From: Qipengyuania nanhaisediminis
Lineage (GTDB): Bacteria; Pseudomonadota; Alphaproteobacteria; Sphingomonadales; Sphingomonadaceae
Assembly: GCF_900115585.1 (NCBI RefSeq)
Contig: NZ_FOWZ01000001.1
Location: 1,066,476 to 1,130,475, forward strand
DNA: 64,000 nt
Reading direction: 5' to 3'
Both the position numbers and the translations under genes were made by a program. This document shows positions 1-8,926 of the stretch, one piece after another. The notes under the pieces are model-generated. The model worked only from the letters and a program-made list of their open reading frames with translations. It was not told the origin of the DNA and did not search any database. The number at the start of each line of letters is the position of its first letter. Within the stretch, counting starts at the first letter, position 1.

Positions 1-1208
1 GCACTGGTGAATGCAGTCAGGTCAAGGCCCGGCAGTGTCGTGAAGATACGCACGTCGAACAGCGTGTCGGCCTTGGCATCCAGGTAATAGAAGCCGAGGA
101 GACCCGACAAAGCGTCGCCGTCGTCCCACACCAGCTGAAATTCCTGGCTAATTTGTTCGTTGAAATAACCCCCGGGCACATCCAGGTCGACCGCCGGAAG
201 CGCATCGAAGTCAATGGGCGTCAAGCTGTCGTCCTTGCGCCATGCGGAGATGGACCGCAGCGTCAGCGCATCGGATAGTTCCATTTCCGCGTGCAGCGAG
301 ATGCCGTAGCTTTCGACTTCCTGTTCGGGTTCGTTGAGGGCGCCGCGCGTGTCGAACACGTTATCGAGGATTGGCGCGCCCGAAGCGAGGCCGGGAATGA
401 GGCGCGTACCACCGCGCGGATCGGACTTGTCCTTGGTGTAGTCGCCCTGCAGGCGGATGAAGCCGGGTTCGTCATAGCCGCCGACTTCCAGGCTGAGCCG
501 TCCTGCCCAGATGTCCTTGTTGTAGTTCTCGAGCCCCGTAGTGAGGTTATCGCCGAACCCGCCGCGCGAAAGCCGTGCGAGCGAACCGCCGACACGGACC
601 ATGTCGCCCATCGGAACGGACGCGGTCACGACACCTTCGGCCTGGTCATACGTGCCATAAGTGGCGCGCGCCTTGAACGAGGGTTCAAGCGGCAGGCGCT
701 TGGTTACGTATTTGACCGCGCCGCCGATGGTGTTGCGTCCATAAAGCGTTCCCTGCGGTCCGCGCAGGACCTCGATCCGCTCGACGTCGTAGATATCGAG
801 CACTGCAGTCTGCGGACGGTTCAGATAGACATCGTCGAGATAGATGCCGACGCCCTGTTCGAAGCCGGAGACGGGGTCCTGCTGGCCGATGCCGCGAATG
901 AATGCGGACAGGGTGGAGTTGGTCGCACGGCTGGCTTCCAGCGTCACGTTGGGTACCGCCTGCGCGATGTCGGTGATGTCCAGTGCGCCGCGCTCTTCAA
1001 GCGCTTCGCCGGAAAAGGCCGACACGGCGACCGGCACGTCGATCAGGCGTTCTTCGCGGCGACGGGCGGTGACAACGATAACGTCTTCGCTTTCGTCGAT
1101 CTCGGCCACGGCGTCGGTTTCCGACTGGGCCGAAGCGGGTGTGGCCAAGGCCGCGCAAGCGACGCCGGTCATCAATGCAGCCGTCAGGCGCACGGGGTGA
1201 AAATGCAT
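1..1208 (-). CDS. TonB-dependent receptor, N-terminal part (runs off the window)
   Basis: The first 402 residues of an outer-membrane TonB-dependent receptor; the C-terminal barrel lies beyond base 1. The protein begins with a signal peptide ending near ATPASAQ, then a TonB-box-like stretch (EDVIVVTARRREE). The plug domain follows, with the usual elements FIRGIGQQDP, VYLNRP and VEVLRGPQGTLYGRN-type text (here IEVLRGPQGTLYGRNTIGG). Such receptors import iron chelates, vitamins or carbohydrates using TonB-ExbBD energy; the ligand cannot be told here. The ATG at 1208 is preceded by GGGAGG, which supports this start. It is divergent from a TetR regulator 120 bp away, which may control it. The family is certain; the substrate is unknown. 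Confidence 0.93.
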   Translation of the reverse strand, partial: MHFHPVRLTAALMTGVACAALATPASAQSETDAVAEIDESEDVIVVTARRREERLIDVPVAVSAFSGEALEERGALDITDIAQAVPNVTLEASRATNSTLSAFIRGIGQQDPVSGFEQGVGIYLDDVYLNRPQTAVLDIYDVERIEVLRGPQGTLYGRNTIGGAVKYVTKRLPLEPSFKARATYGTYDQAEGVVTASVPMGDMVRVGGSLARLSRGGFGDNLTTGLENYNKDIWAGRLSLEVGGYDEPGFIRLQGDYTKDKSDPRGGTRLIPGLASGAPILDNVFDTRGALNEPEQEVESYGISLHAEMELSDALTLRSISAWRKDDSLTPIDFDALPAVDLDVPGGYFNEQISQEFQLVWDDGDALSGLLGFYYLDAKADTLFDVRIFTTLPGLDLTAFTS

Positions 1209-1249
1209 AATGAAACCTCCCTCAAAATCTCTCAGGCGTCGGGATATTG

Positions 1250-1274
1250 AAAACTGAACCACCTTTCAAGTTTT
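1250..1274. promoter_or_regulatory. Imperfect inverted repeat, candidate TetR operator
   Basis: AAAACTGAA and TTTCAAGTTTT face each other across five bases in the 120-bp divergent gap between the TonB receptor and the TetR gene. The left arm lacks one base relative to the right arm. Position and symmetry suit an operator for the adjacent regulator, but this is inference only. Confidence 0.35.
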
Positions 1275-1328
1275 ATCTTGCGCTGTCCGCATTCAAGGGG
1301 GTAGCGGTGTCGGCGGGAGGAAGTCTGG

Positions 1329-1940
1329 ATGGCCAGCGACACGATCGAGAACCCCAAGGTTCCGCGCACGGAGAGGGGGCGGAAAACCCAACGCAAGCTG
1401 CTGGATGCGGCGGCTATCGAATTCGGCGAACGGGGCTTTCACGAGGCCTCGATCAGCTCGATCACGCGCCGGGCGGGCGTCGCACTCGGATCGTTCTACA
1501 CCTACTTCGACAGCAAGGATGCGATCTTCCGCGCACTCGTGCTCGATATGAGCGATGCGGTGAAATCGGCCGCTCGCGATGCCATTGCGGACGAGACCGA
1601 CCCGCTTGCAATCGAACGCGCAGCGCTCGGCGGGTTCCTGCGCTTCGCCAGCGAGCATAAGGAAATCTACCGCATCATCGACGAGGCGGAATTCGTCGAT
1701 CCGGACAGTTACCGCGCCCATTATGAGACGATCGGAGAGCGTATCGCCCAGCGTCTCAGGGACGGTGCGCAGGCGGGCGTCATGCGGCCGGATCTGGGCG
1801 AGGTCGAGGCCTGGGCCCTGATGGGCATGAACGTCTTCCTCGGCCTGCGTTACGCCATCTGGAACAGGAGCGGCGATCCCACTCCCGAAGATGTTGCCAA
1901 GGCTGCCAACACCTTGCTTGCAAAGGGAATAGAGGCGTAA
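1329..1940 (+). CDS. TetR/AcrR-family transcriptional regulator
   Basis: A 203-residue one-component repressor. Residues about 18-77 hold the TetR helix-turn-helix, with the typical run GRKTQRKLLDAA, then GFHEASISSITRRAG and GSFYTYFDSKDAIF. The rest is an all-helical ligand-binding and dimerisation domain with no recognisable effector signature. The ATG follows GGGAGGAAG at good spacing. It is transcribed away from the TonB receptor at 1-1208, and an imperfect inverted repeat lies between them. Regulation of the receptor and of itself is therefore likely but inferred. The family call is secure. Confidence 0.93.
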   Translation: MASDTIENPKVPRTERGRKTQRKLLDAAAIEFGERGFHEASISSITRRAGVALGSFYTYFDSKDAIFRALVLDMSDAVKSAARDAIADETDPLAIERAALGGFLRFASEHKEIYRIIDEAEFVDPDSYRAHYETIGERIAQRLRDGAQAGVMRPDLGEVEAWALMGMNVFLGLRYAIWNRSGDPTPEDVAKAANTLLAKGIEA

Positions 1941-1994
1941 TCTCCCGGAACGCGTGTGGCTCCTATACGTTGTAAGGGCAAAGGAGACGCGAAT

Positions 1995-2237
1995 ATGATT
2001 GGCAAGGTAATCGGCGCCTACATGGGCGACAGGCTCGCAAAGAACACTTCTACCGGAATCGGCGGTGCAGGCGGCGCGGCGCTCGGTGTGATCGCAGCGG
2101 CAGCGCTGCGCAGGTTGAGCCTGCCGGCAATGATCGCTCTGGGCGCAGGTGGTTACCTCGCCAAGAAGCTGTCGGAAAAGAACACCGGGACCGGCGATGC
2201 CGAACCGCAGACTACCAAGCCTGCTAAGGCAGCCTGA
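1995..2237 (+). CDS. Small glycine/alanine-rich hypothetical protein
   Basis: An 80-residue protein not assigned to a family. It starts MIGKVIGAYMGDRLAKNT. A glycine/alanine-rich stretch (about residues 23-38) is followed by a second apolar stretch around LPAMIALGAGGYL, so one or two short membrane or glycine-zipper helices are possible. The tail is hydrophilic and rich in T, K and A. The ATG at 1995 follows AAGGAG; an in-frame start at 1956 lacks a comparable site. It lies downstream of the TetR gene in the same direction and ends at a strong terminator. Function unknown. Confidence 0.7.
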   Translation: MIGKVIGAYMGDRLAKNTSTGIGGAGGAALGVIAAAALRRLSLPAMIALGAGGYLAKKLSEKNTGTGDAEPQTTKPAKAA

Positions 2238-2260
2238 ACGGCTTGAAATCGATACGCGGA

Positions 2261-2290
2261 AACGCCGTCCCGATCGGGGCGGCGTTTTTC
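2261..2290. terminator. Rho-independent terminator
   Basis: AACGCCGTCCC and GGGGCGGCGTT form a strong stem around GATC, followed by a T run on the + strand. It ends the small gene at 1995-2237. The A-rich left flank lets it also stop the SLOG gene arriving from the other strand. Confidence 0.85.
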
Positions 2291-2297
2291 GTTGGTG

Positions 2298-4100
2298 TCA
2301 GCCCGGCAAGGTAATGGGCCGCGTCTCATACTGCTGCTGCCACTGGTGGACATCCGACAGCATGATGTCGCTAAGCCTTCTGATCCTGTCGACGAGACGC
2401 GTGTAGCCAAGATCGTCGCGCTGGAATGACGCTTCGAGTTTGCGCAGGCGGCGGGCGAGGGCGGTCGATCGTTCTGCCGTCGCGGCGAAATCGCCCTGCA
2501 TGCGGATGCCGTAGAGGGCTGCGGCGAGAGCCGGGAAGAAGGCGGTCGCGAAAGTCGTGACCGCTGCCAAGCTGACACCGGAGATATAGCCCATCTTGTC
2601 CGAGAAGATCGGGGTCGACAGGTAAAGGGCGCAGAACATGATCGTGCCGACGAACAGCCAGTCGCCTGCCTGGTGCAATCTGTGGTTGGTATGCTCCATC
2701 AAATGGGCATTGCCATCATGATAGGCGATCTGGTCGCGGATCAAGCGGATGGCCGTCTCCCGCACTCGCGCCAGGTAATCGCGGTCCAACTGCCCGGGTG
2801 GCATATCCAGTTCTCGGGCCGTGGCACGGGCGTACCAGGTGACCCAGCCCGGGTGCGTGGTCCCATCTTCCACGTCGCGCAGTTCCAGCCTGCCTAGCGT
2901 CGAGGACATTGCCAGCAACCTGAGGCGCTCTGCCAGATGGCGCCTGTCGATCCACATCGTATGGAAATCCGACCTGCGCGCACTTCGCGTGTTCAGGATG
3001 ATGAGGGCAATGACCAGCAGTTCGGCGGCGATCAGGAAAGACTTGCCCGCGGGCCAGAACAGGCCCGACAGGGCGAGCAGGACGGCGAGGGCGGCCAGCG
3101 TGAAATTGGTCACGAAACTGCTTCTGAACCGCAGCGCGAAATAGCTCGCCGCCATGTCTGCTCTTGCGAAGCGGTCGACAACTTCGTCGTTCAGCCGGCG
3201 CCCGAGGGCACCGAGCCCTGCGAAAGGTTCGACCATCGGCATGAAATATGTGCGCGCTTCGGCGACGGTGGGCATCTTGAAGCGCGTCTTGGCTAGGCTT
3301 TTCGTCCCGCATGCCAGCAGCAGCAACGGCCAGGCCATGCTGAACTGCTTGCGCTTGGGAGCAGGGGCGTAAAAGGTTTGCAGACACTGCGCATCCTCGC
3401 CTTCGGGCGGTGCGCAAAGGGCCTCGAGCAGTTGGGGCAGGGCTTTCGACAGCTCGACGCGTTCCACCCCGTCGATGGACGGGCGGTCCGGTATCTCGTC
3501 ATGCAGACCGCTCCACAGCAATTGCGGTGGGTGGATCTCGTCGGGCCAGACGTGGATGACGGGCATATGGCTCGCCACGGCCTGGGCGACGACTTCCGTC
3601 GTGCCGCCGCGGCCACGGGCCGCATCGCCGTCCCAAACTGCGATAAGTATGTCGGACTGGGCCAGCACCAGGCGACCGACGGCCTCGTAGGCCCCCGGAT
3701 CGCCCGGCCGGTGATCGACGAGTTCGACTGTGCTTTCCGCGGCCTCGATCAGGGCCTGCGTCTGTGCCCATTCGGAAGGCTCGAAATCGCGCGCATAATC
3801 TTCCTTGCGGAACGGCAGGCAGGCGGACAGCGGCAGGCCTTGGGCCAGCGCCGCCTCGGCCGCGACGGTGTCGGCACCGGTTGCCATGGCGGAGACCAGG
3901 CGCACCACGGGTGCCTCGTCGGAGAATACTTCGCGATTGCGCTCGTAGATGTCTTCCAGAGCGTTTTTCGCGCGCGCGAAGATGTCCTCGCAGCCATGCC
4001 GCACGGCCTCGTTGCGTTCGCGCGGCAACCTCGGCGGTCGGTGGCCGGTAATACCGATCCGCAGGGTCAGGCGCGGTTTCAGGTCGAGCTTTTCCGACAT
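2298..4100 (-). CDS. SLOG-like nucleotide-sensor domain protein with membrane segments (putative effector)
   Basis: A 600-residue protein. Residues about 11-190 look like a SLOG/Rossmannoid nucleotide-binding domain. Visible elements are a first strand ending in GITGHR (16-21), SAMATGADTVAAEAAL (70-85), the strand SDILIAVWDG (149-158), then the glycine-rich GRGGTTEV (163-170). Hydrophobic pairs at about 331-370 and 482-530 flank a cytoplasmic helical part, as in SLATT/DUF4231-type two-helix effectors. In known systems SLOG domains sense NAD-derived signals and the coupled membrane or hydrolase part carries out the response. The gene is second in an operon: the upstream TIR stop and this ATG touch (TGAATG), so translation is probably coupled. 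The fold call is by eye; the subfamily and the effector role are inference. Confidence 0.72.
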   Translation of the reverse strand: MSEKLDLKPRLTLRIGITGHRPPRLPRERNEAVRHGCEDIFARAKNALEDIYERNREVFSDEAPVVRLVSAMATGADTVAAEAALAQGLPLSACLPFRKEDYARDFEPSEWAQTQALIEAAESTVELVDHRPGDPGAYEAVGRLVLAQSDILIAVWDGDAARGRGGTTEVVAQAVASHMPVIHVWPDEIHPPQLLWSGLHDEIPDRPSIDGVERVELSKALPQLLEALCAPPEGEDAQCLQTFYAPAPKRKQFSMAWPLLLLACGTKSLAKTRFKMPTVAEARTYFMPMVEPFAGLGALGRRLNDEVVDRFARADMAASYFALRFRSSFVTNFTLAALAVLLALSGLFWPAGKSFLIAAELLVIALIILNTRSARRSDFHTMWIDRRHLAERLRLLAMSSTLGRLELRDVEDGTTHPGWVTWYARATARELDMPPGQLDRDYLARVRETAIRLIRDQIAYHDGNAHLMEHTNHRLHQAGDWLFVGTIMFCALYLSTPIFSDKMGYISGVSLAAVTTFATAFFPALAAALYGIRMQGDFAATAERSTALARRLRKLEASFQRDDLGYTRLVDRIRRLSDIMLSDVHQWQQQYETRPITLPG

Positions 4101-5786
4101 TCAGCCTGCTGCCTCTTCCCAATGTTCCTGCGCCCAGTCGCACATCTGACTGCAATGCTCCAATTTCCCGAACCAGCGCTGCAGTCTCAATTGGAGCAGC
4201 TCGAGCGTCACCTGCGGATCATGCTCCCGCATCTTCGCGAGGTTTCCGGCCGCCTGCTGGTGATTGCCCTCGTGCTTGTCGACGAGAAAGAGGCCGAGGT
4301 AAGCGGCGGCACTGGTGTGGTTCAGCCGCAGGGCACGGTCGTATTGCCGCCGCGCTTCGGCAAGCTTCCCGTCGCGCAGATGCACGCTCCCTTTCCAGAC
4401 ATAGGTGGCGAATTGGGTGTGCGCGCCGGGTGCCTGGAAGATTTCGAGATCGAACTGCTCCAGAGCTTCGTCCGCATTATGCAGCAGCGCGTGGGCGATC
4501 CCTGCGTTGTAATGCGCGAGACCGAAATTCGGGCTCTTTTCGAGTGCGCGCTGCGCGTAGATCAGCGCGTCTTCGGGCTGGCCGATGTAGTTGTAAGCCT
4601 CGGCGACGTGAGCGAGGACCATCGGATTGTCCGGGTCGAGCGACAGGGCGCGGCCGATCTCAGCATTGATCTTCTCGATGGCATCCGGATCGTCGGGCGA
4701 GGCGTGCATGTAAATCGTCGCATTCGCGTCGGCGAGCATGGCGTGGGCCAAGCCATAGGACGGCGCGATTTCGACTGCCTTCTGCGCATCCTGCAAGGCG
4801 AGGAGGAGCGTCTCTCCGGTAATCTGGCGATAATTGGCGACTGCCCGTGTAACCAGTTCCCAGGCGGTCAGGTTTTCCGGTTTCTTGAGCGCGCGTTCCA
4901 TCTCGAGCCGGTTGACCTGCGAATTGAGATGGGCGGCGACTTCGAGGACCAGTTCCTCTTCCAGCTCGGCGAGTTCGTCGAGCGGGCGTTCGAACTTTTG
5001 CGTCCAGAGGATCGTGCCCGTTCGCGCGTCGAGCAATTGGGCAGTGACACGCAGGGATTTCATCCTGCGCCGCACATTGCCCTCGAGGATGTATCGCACC
5101 CCCAGACTGCGCGCCATTGCCTCGATATCGGCGATTTCGCCATTACGGTATCGCGCGACGGCGCTGCTGGAAATGACCCGTAATTCCGCCGCCTGCGACA
5201 TGGCGTCGATGACATCCTCGACCAGGCCGATAGCGAAGACGTCGTCGTCCTCGAGGCCGGAGCGGTTCTTAAACGGGAGCACTGCCAACGAGGGCAATTC
5301 GCCTTCAACGCCTTCGCGTGGCGGAAGCGGAGGAGGGGCATGCGCCGTGGCCTGCGGCCTGATGACCTCGGTATCTGCCGCATCCTTGGACTTGCGCCGT
5401 TCGACCACTTCCCGGATGTCGGAAACGAATGCCTGCCAGCGTGGATCGGACCGGTCGCCGTTCCAACCGGTGAGGTCGGCCGTCTGGGTCAGTTCGAACA
5501 TGATCGGCCGCTCGCATGGCGAGATCATCGCGGGGACCAAAGCGCCGTGCCGGTCGCCGATCGTGGCTTCGGAACGGACCCAACGCGACTGGACCGAGGT
5601 CGACGACCAGAGAACCACGACGGCGGGCGCCTGTCTCAGGGCCTTCTCGATAACCTCGTCGTAGGTATCGCCCGACCGCAGCGTTTCATCCCACCATACC
5701 GCAAAACCTTCGGCCTGCAGGGTCGAGGCGAAGAGGCGGGCGATATCTTCGTCCGCGCGGCCATAGGATATGAACAGGTCGTGCAA
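4101..5786 (-). CDS. TIR-domain protein with TolB-like and TPR domains
   Basis: A 561-residue protein. The TIR domain spans about 1-130: it opens HDLFISYGRADEDIA, has the BB-loop region WWDETLRSGD, and carries the SxWxxxE motif with S67, W69 and the presumed NADase glutamate E73. Residues about 145-275 are a TolB-like domain (LAVLPFKNRSG, GVRYILEGNVRR, LLDARTGTILW) normally attached to class III cyclases or CadC-like regulators. TPR repeats fill about 290-540. The start is TTG at 5786, chosen because GGGGGAAG lies just upstream; no good ATG exists. TIR domains cleave NAD+ or make cyclic ADP-ribose signals, or act as adaptors. Genetic coupling with a SLOG protein favours a signalling role. Confidence 0.88.
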   Translation of the reverse strand: MHDLFISYGRADEDIARLFASTLQAEGFAVWWDETLRSGDTYDEVIEKALRQAPAVVVLWSSTSVQSRWVRSEATIGDRHGALVPAMISPCERPIMFELTQTADLTGWNGDRSDPRWQAFVSDIREVVERRKSKDAADTEVIRPQATAHAPPPLPPREGVEGELPSLAVLPFKNRSGLEDDDVFAIGLVEDVIDAMSQAAELRVISSSAVARYRNGEIADIEAMARSLGVRYILEGNVRRRMKSLRVTAQLLDARTGTILWTQKFERPLDELAELEEELVLEVAAHLNSQVNRLEMERALKKPENLTAWELVTRAVANYRQITGETLLLALQDAQKAVEIAPSYGLAHAMLADANATIYMHASPDDPDAIEKINAEIGRALSLDPDNPMVLAHVAEAYNYIGQPEDALIYAQRALEKSPNFGLAHYNAGIAHALLHNADEALEQFDLEIFQAPGAHTQFATYVWKGSVHLRDGKLAEARRQYDRALRLNHTSAAAYLGLFLVDKHEGNHQQAAGNLAKMREHDPQVTLELLQLRLQRWFGKLEHCSQMCDWAQEHWEEAAG

Positions 5787-5872
5787 CGCTTCCCCCGTTC
5801 GACTGCCGCAGAATTGCGGTAGTGAGCGTTCCCATTAATCCGATTTGTGCCCGTTGGCCATGGCGGGCCTGT

Positions 5873-8800
5873 TCATGCCTGCCAGAGCACCTTGCCCGGT
5901 AGAATTGTCATGTCGTATTCCAGTCGAACTCCGTGCACGCGCTGTTGCGGAGCTATGCCGAAATCCTTGGCGACCGGAGAGCTGTCGAGATGCTCGAGCG
6001 TCATGTCGAAAGTGGTCAATCTGGGGAAGGCATCGAACCGGGTGACCTCCCCGATTGCTTCCGTGATTGCCTGGTAGCAGGCTCTATCTCCGTCATGCAC
6101 ATCGCGGAATTGCTTGAGGAAGAGCTGCGGCACGCGCCGGTGCAGCGCATCGCCGAATATCTCGAAGTCCAGCTTCAGGCTGTTATGCCAGCCGTCCCCG
6201 CTCTTGCCGACGTGGTGGTAGAGAGACTTTACCGCATCACCAAAGCCGGAGATGCCGGATAGGGCTGCGCTTTCCTTCTCGCCCTTGTGGCCAAGCGTCA
6301 GGAGACGATGCCGCGCCTGTTCGGAGGTCTTTCCGAAAGACTTGGTAGCGAAGAGATCCACGTTGAGGTCGCGCGCCGAATTCCCTTTATCGTCCGGCAG
6401 GGTGATCCAGCCCTTCTGCTTGGCATAGCCGAAAATCTCCCGGCCCGAGGCGATGGCCACAGGATTGTCGAGCACAAGGTATGGCATGACCATGTCGAAA
6501 TGGGTGGCAACCTCCTTGCCACCGCGTTCCTCGACCCGAACTGCGGGAATCCAGAAGGTGAGCTCACGTTCGGGCGACCAGCCCATTTCCGGCTCGTCGA
6601 CGAAACGGCCGGTTCCGATGTCGACGATGGTCATCATCATTTTCGATGTCATCGGGCGCACGCGGACTTCGCCCCCGCTGGGTTCGTCGAACATCCTGCG
6701 GCAATATCCGGCCATGAGATCGTAGTCTGCATCGAGCAGGAACGCCCACATCGTCGTGTCGTCGAGCGTGATGCGCCCCGGGAAGGTGGCCATGCCGGAA
6801 TGCTTCACAAAGGCGCCGCGCGCTTGCGAAGGTTTTGCCGGATATTCCGCCTGTGTCAGCGCTTCGGCATCGACGCCGCGAACGTCCGTCGGGAATTTCG
6901 AGATCGCGTGGCTGGCCAGCATCCCGGAGATCGTGCTCGCTTCGAACGAGCCGAGGTTCTGCCCGTTCTGGATCCAGTCGCCCGTGAGGTAGAGGTTCGA
7001 ATAGGTCGACCCGCTCGCGGTCATGCGGTGGCGCGTCGAATTGCGCACGGTGAGCGTGTAGCGTTCGCTCGGATCGATATTGGCGCGCACATAGGTGCTG
7101 CGGATGACACCGCCTTTTGGCGCACCGGGGCCGAAGCCGCCTGGCCAGAAGCGCTCGCCCTGCTTCTCCAGGAATTGCTCGGCGAACTGATCGACCTTCC
7201 TTTGCTCGCGCACGGGAAAATCGTGGTCTGACGAGGGCGGAAGCGTGTCCTTGCAAGGCAGCGGCCCGCACATGATCTGCTCCGTGCAAATTCCGGAATC
7301 CTTGGGCCATTCCTCGGTGCCGAGCACTTCGGAGATGTCGCACCAGGTGTTCAGATTGACCTTGTCGAACGCGCCGACGAGGGTGGGCAGTGTCCAGCCC
7401 AGACCGACCTCGTCCTGGTCCATCCAGGTTTGCAGGTTCTGGGTCGCAGTGCTGCGGATGGTGTGGTTGAAGCGCGCCCATTCCTGCTTTTGCGCAATCA
7501 GGTCGCGGCAGATGACTGGGTGGGCGGCTGGCGGAATGGCCAGCACGAGTGCATCGTAATCGTCCCCGGCCGTCAGGGTGAGCGGGGGCAGGGCATCTTC
7601 CCACTCGGTCCAGTGGGATTCGAGATCGGCCCCGGACGCCTTCAACTTGTCGCCATCCTTGATCTGCTCGAAGCGTGGACGGTCCGGCCAGACATATTGC
7701 CCGCTTTTGAGCTGGCGCAGCGGGTCGTAGTCGCCGCCGAGAAGTTCGACCTGACGGCCAAGTTCGACGCTCTCGATCTGCTTCCCGTCGGCGGATGGCA
7801 CCAGCCGATCGACGCGATGGAAGAATTCGACCTTCACGCCGCGCTGCTTCAGGACCTCGTAGATCGGCTGGACGATCGCATCGCCGGTGGCGCTGTTGAA
7901 CTTCCAGATGATCGCACCCTGATAGGTCGCCGTGTTCATCAAAGAGACCACCATGGTCCCCGCCTCGACCTCGCCCGGCTTCGTCCAGTCGCCTTGGGGA
8001 TATGCGAAGATCAGGTCGTAGAGACTGCGGATGAGCGACGAATCCAGAGTGATCTCGTCGGCGCCGTGCGACCTCAGCCAGTCGCGATAGTCGAAGTGAT
8101 TGACGCGCTCGAGATTGGCTTCGGGATCGAACAGGAGGCCGTCTCGAAGGGAGCCGATAAGGCTGGAAAGACCGAGATCGACGAAGATCCAGAAGTGCCG
8201 CAGGTCCGCATCTTTCTCTAGGAGAGGACGCGCGCGGCGCTGGATCCAGCTGCGCAATCCCGCGGCGGCATCGGCGAGCAGATTGTGGTGATGCGCGCCG
8301 TGCTTTGCCGGGTCCTCGACGAGCGTCTGCACCAGTCCCAGCGCATCGCGGATGAGCACGCTTGCGGCCTCGGCGACCAGATGTTCGATGCCGAGGAACA
8401 ACCGCACGATCATCCGGCGCCACCACGGCAGGGACGACAGGTCTGGATGGTCGGAGAAGGTGATCCCGTGAGTGCCGAGCATCTCGCTCTCGATCCACTC
8501 GAGAACTTCGGCGATCCGGCCCCATATATCGGGCGCCTTGGTGATCCCCGGGGTCCCGGGCATTACGGGCACGCCGAAAGGCCAGGGTTCGTATTCGCCA
8601 TTGCGGCGATCCATCAGCGTCAGCGTCGTCTGCTGGGTGAAGGCCTTGTCCCATGTCTCGAACGGCAGGTTCTGCGCTTCGCCATAGGCCTCCTGCACCA
8701 TGCGGAACGCGTTCTGGTAGGCACCCATGAATACGTGGAGACCGTGCTCCTGCACCCGCTCGCCATGATCGGGATTGCGCCCGGTGGCGCACTTGCCGCC

Positions 8801-8926
8801 CAGCCGCCAGCCCAGCTGGTAGATCGTGATGTCGTACTTCCTGCGCTGCTCGGGCGCGCTGAGGTAGAAGGCCGTGACGATGCCCGACAGGCCTCCGCCG
8901 AGGATGGCGATGCGCGTTTTGGTCAT
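5873..8926 (-). CDS. FAD-dependent desaturase-like oxidoreductase fused to an acetoacetate-decarboxylase-like domain
   Basis: A 1017-residue two-domain protein. It opens with a dinucleotide-binding motif, RIAILGGGLSGIVTAFYLS, and continues as a large amine-oxidase/phytoene-desaturase-like FAD domain to about residue 690. Its C-terminal FAD-contact region reads NLYLTGDWIQNG. From about 710 to the end it resembles the acetoacetate decarboxylase family: PGRITLDDTTMWAF, then REIFGYAKQKGW, whose first lysine aligns with the Schiff-base lysine and whose second family lysine appears as Q. The ATG at 8926 follows GGAGG and overlaps the upstream CruF-like gene by ATGA. Desaturase-like chemistry on a carotenoid or other polyprenoid is likely from context. 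The role of the fused domain is unknown. Confidence 0.82.
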   Translation of the reverse strand: MTKTRIAILGGGLSGIVTAFYLSAPEQRRKYDITIYQLGWRLGGKCATGRNPDHGERVQEHGLHVFMGAYQNAFRMVQEAYGEAQNLPFETWDKAFTQQTTLTLMDRRNGEYEPWPFGVPVMPGTPGITKAPDIWGRIAEVLEWIESEMLGTHGITFSDHPDLSSLPWWRRMIVRLFLGIEHLVAEAASVLIRDALGLVQTLVEDPAKHGAHHHNLLADAAAGLRSWIQRRARPLLEKDADLRHFWIFVDLGLSSLIGSLRDGLLFDPEANLERVNHFDYRDWLRSHGADEITLDSSLIRSLYDLIFAYPQGDWTKPGEVEAGTMVVSLMNTATYQGAIIWKFNSATGDAIVQPIYEVLKQRGVKVEFFHRVDRLVPSADGKQIESVELGRQVELLGGDYDPLRQLKSGQYVWPDRPRFEQIKDGDKLKASGADLESHWTEWEDALPPLTLTAGDDYDALVLAIPPAAHPVICRDLIAQKQEWARFNHTIRSTATQNLQTWMDQDEVGLGWTLPTLVGAFDKVNLNTWCDISEVLGTEEWPKDSGICTEQIMCGPLPCKDTLPPSSDHDFPVREQRKVDQFAEQFLEKQGERFWPGGFGPGAPKGGVIRSTYVRANIDPSERYTLTVRNSTRHRMTASGSTYSNLYLTGDWIQNGQNLGSFEASTISGMLASHAISKFPTDVRGVDAEALTQAEYPAKPSQARGAFVKHSGMATFPGRITLDDTTMWAFLLDADYDLMAGYCRRMFDEPSGGEVRVRPMTSKMMMTIVDIGTGRFVDEPEMGWSPERELTFWIPAVRVEERGGKEVATHFDMVMPYLVLDNPVAIASGREIFGYAKQKGWITLPDDKGNSARDLNVDLFATKSFGKTSEQARHRLLTLGHKGEKESAALSGISGFGDAVKSLYHHVGKSGDGWHNSLKLDFEIFGDALHRRVPQLFLKQFRDVHDGDRACYQAITEAIGEVTRFDAFPRLTTFDMTLEHLDSSPVAKDFGIAPQQRVHGVRLEYDMTILPGKVLWQA

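Noticed and set aside
3378..5183. A 601-codon open frame on the + strand opposite the TIR and SLOG genes
   Set aside because: It crosses the junction of two well-supported genes in antisense, has no ribosome site, and its translation shows no family pattern. High GC makes long antisense frames common.
6564..8792. A 742-codon minus-strand frame inside the FAD enzyme gene
   Set aside because: It is out of frame with the Rossmann and decarboxylase motifs, and its translation is very rich in Arg and Pro, typical of a shadow frame.
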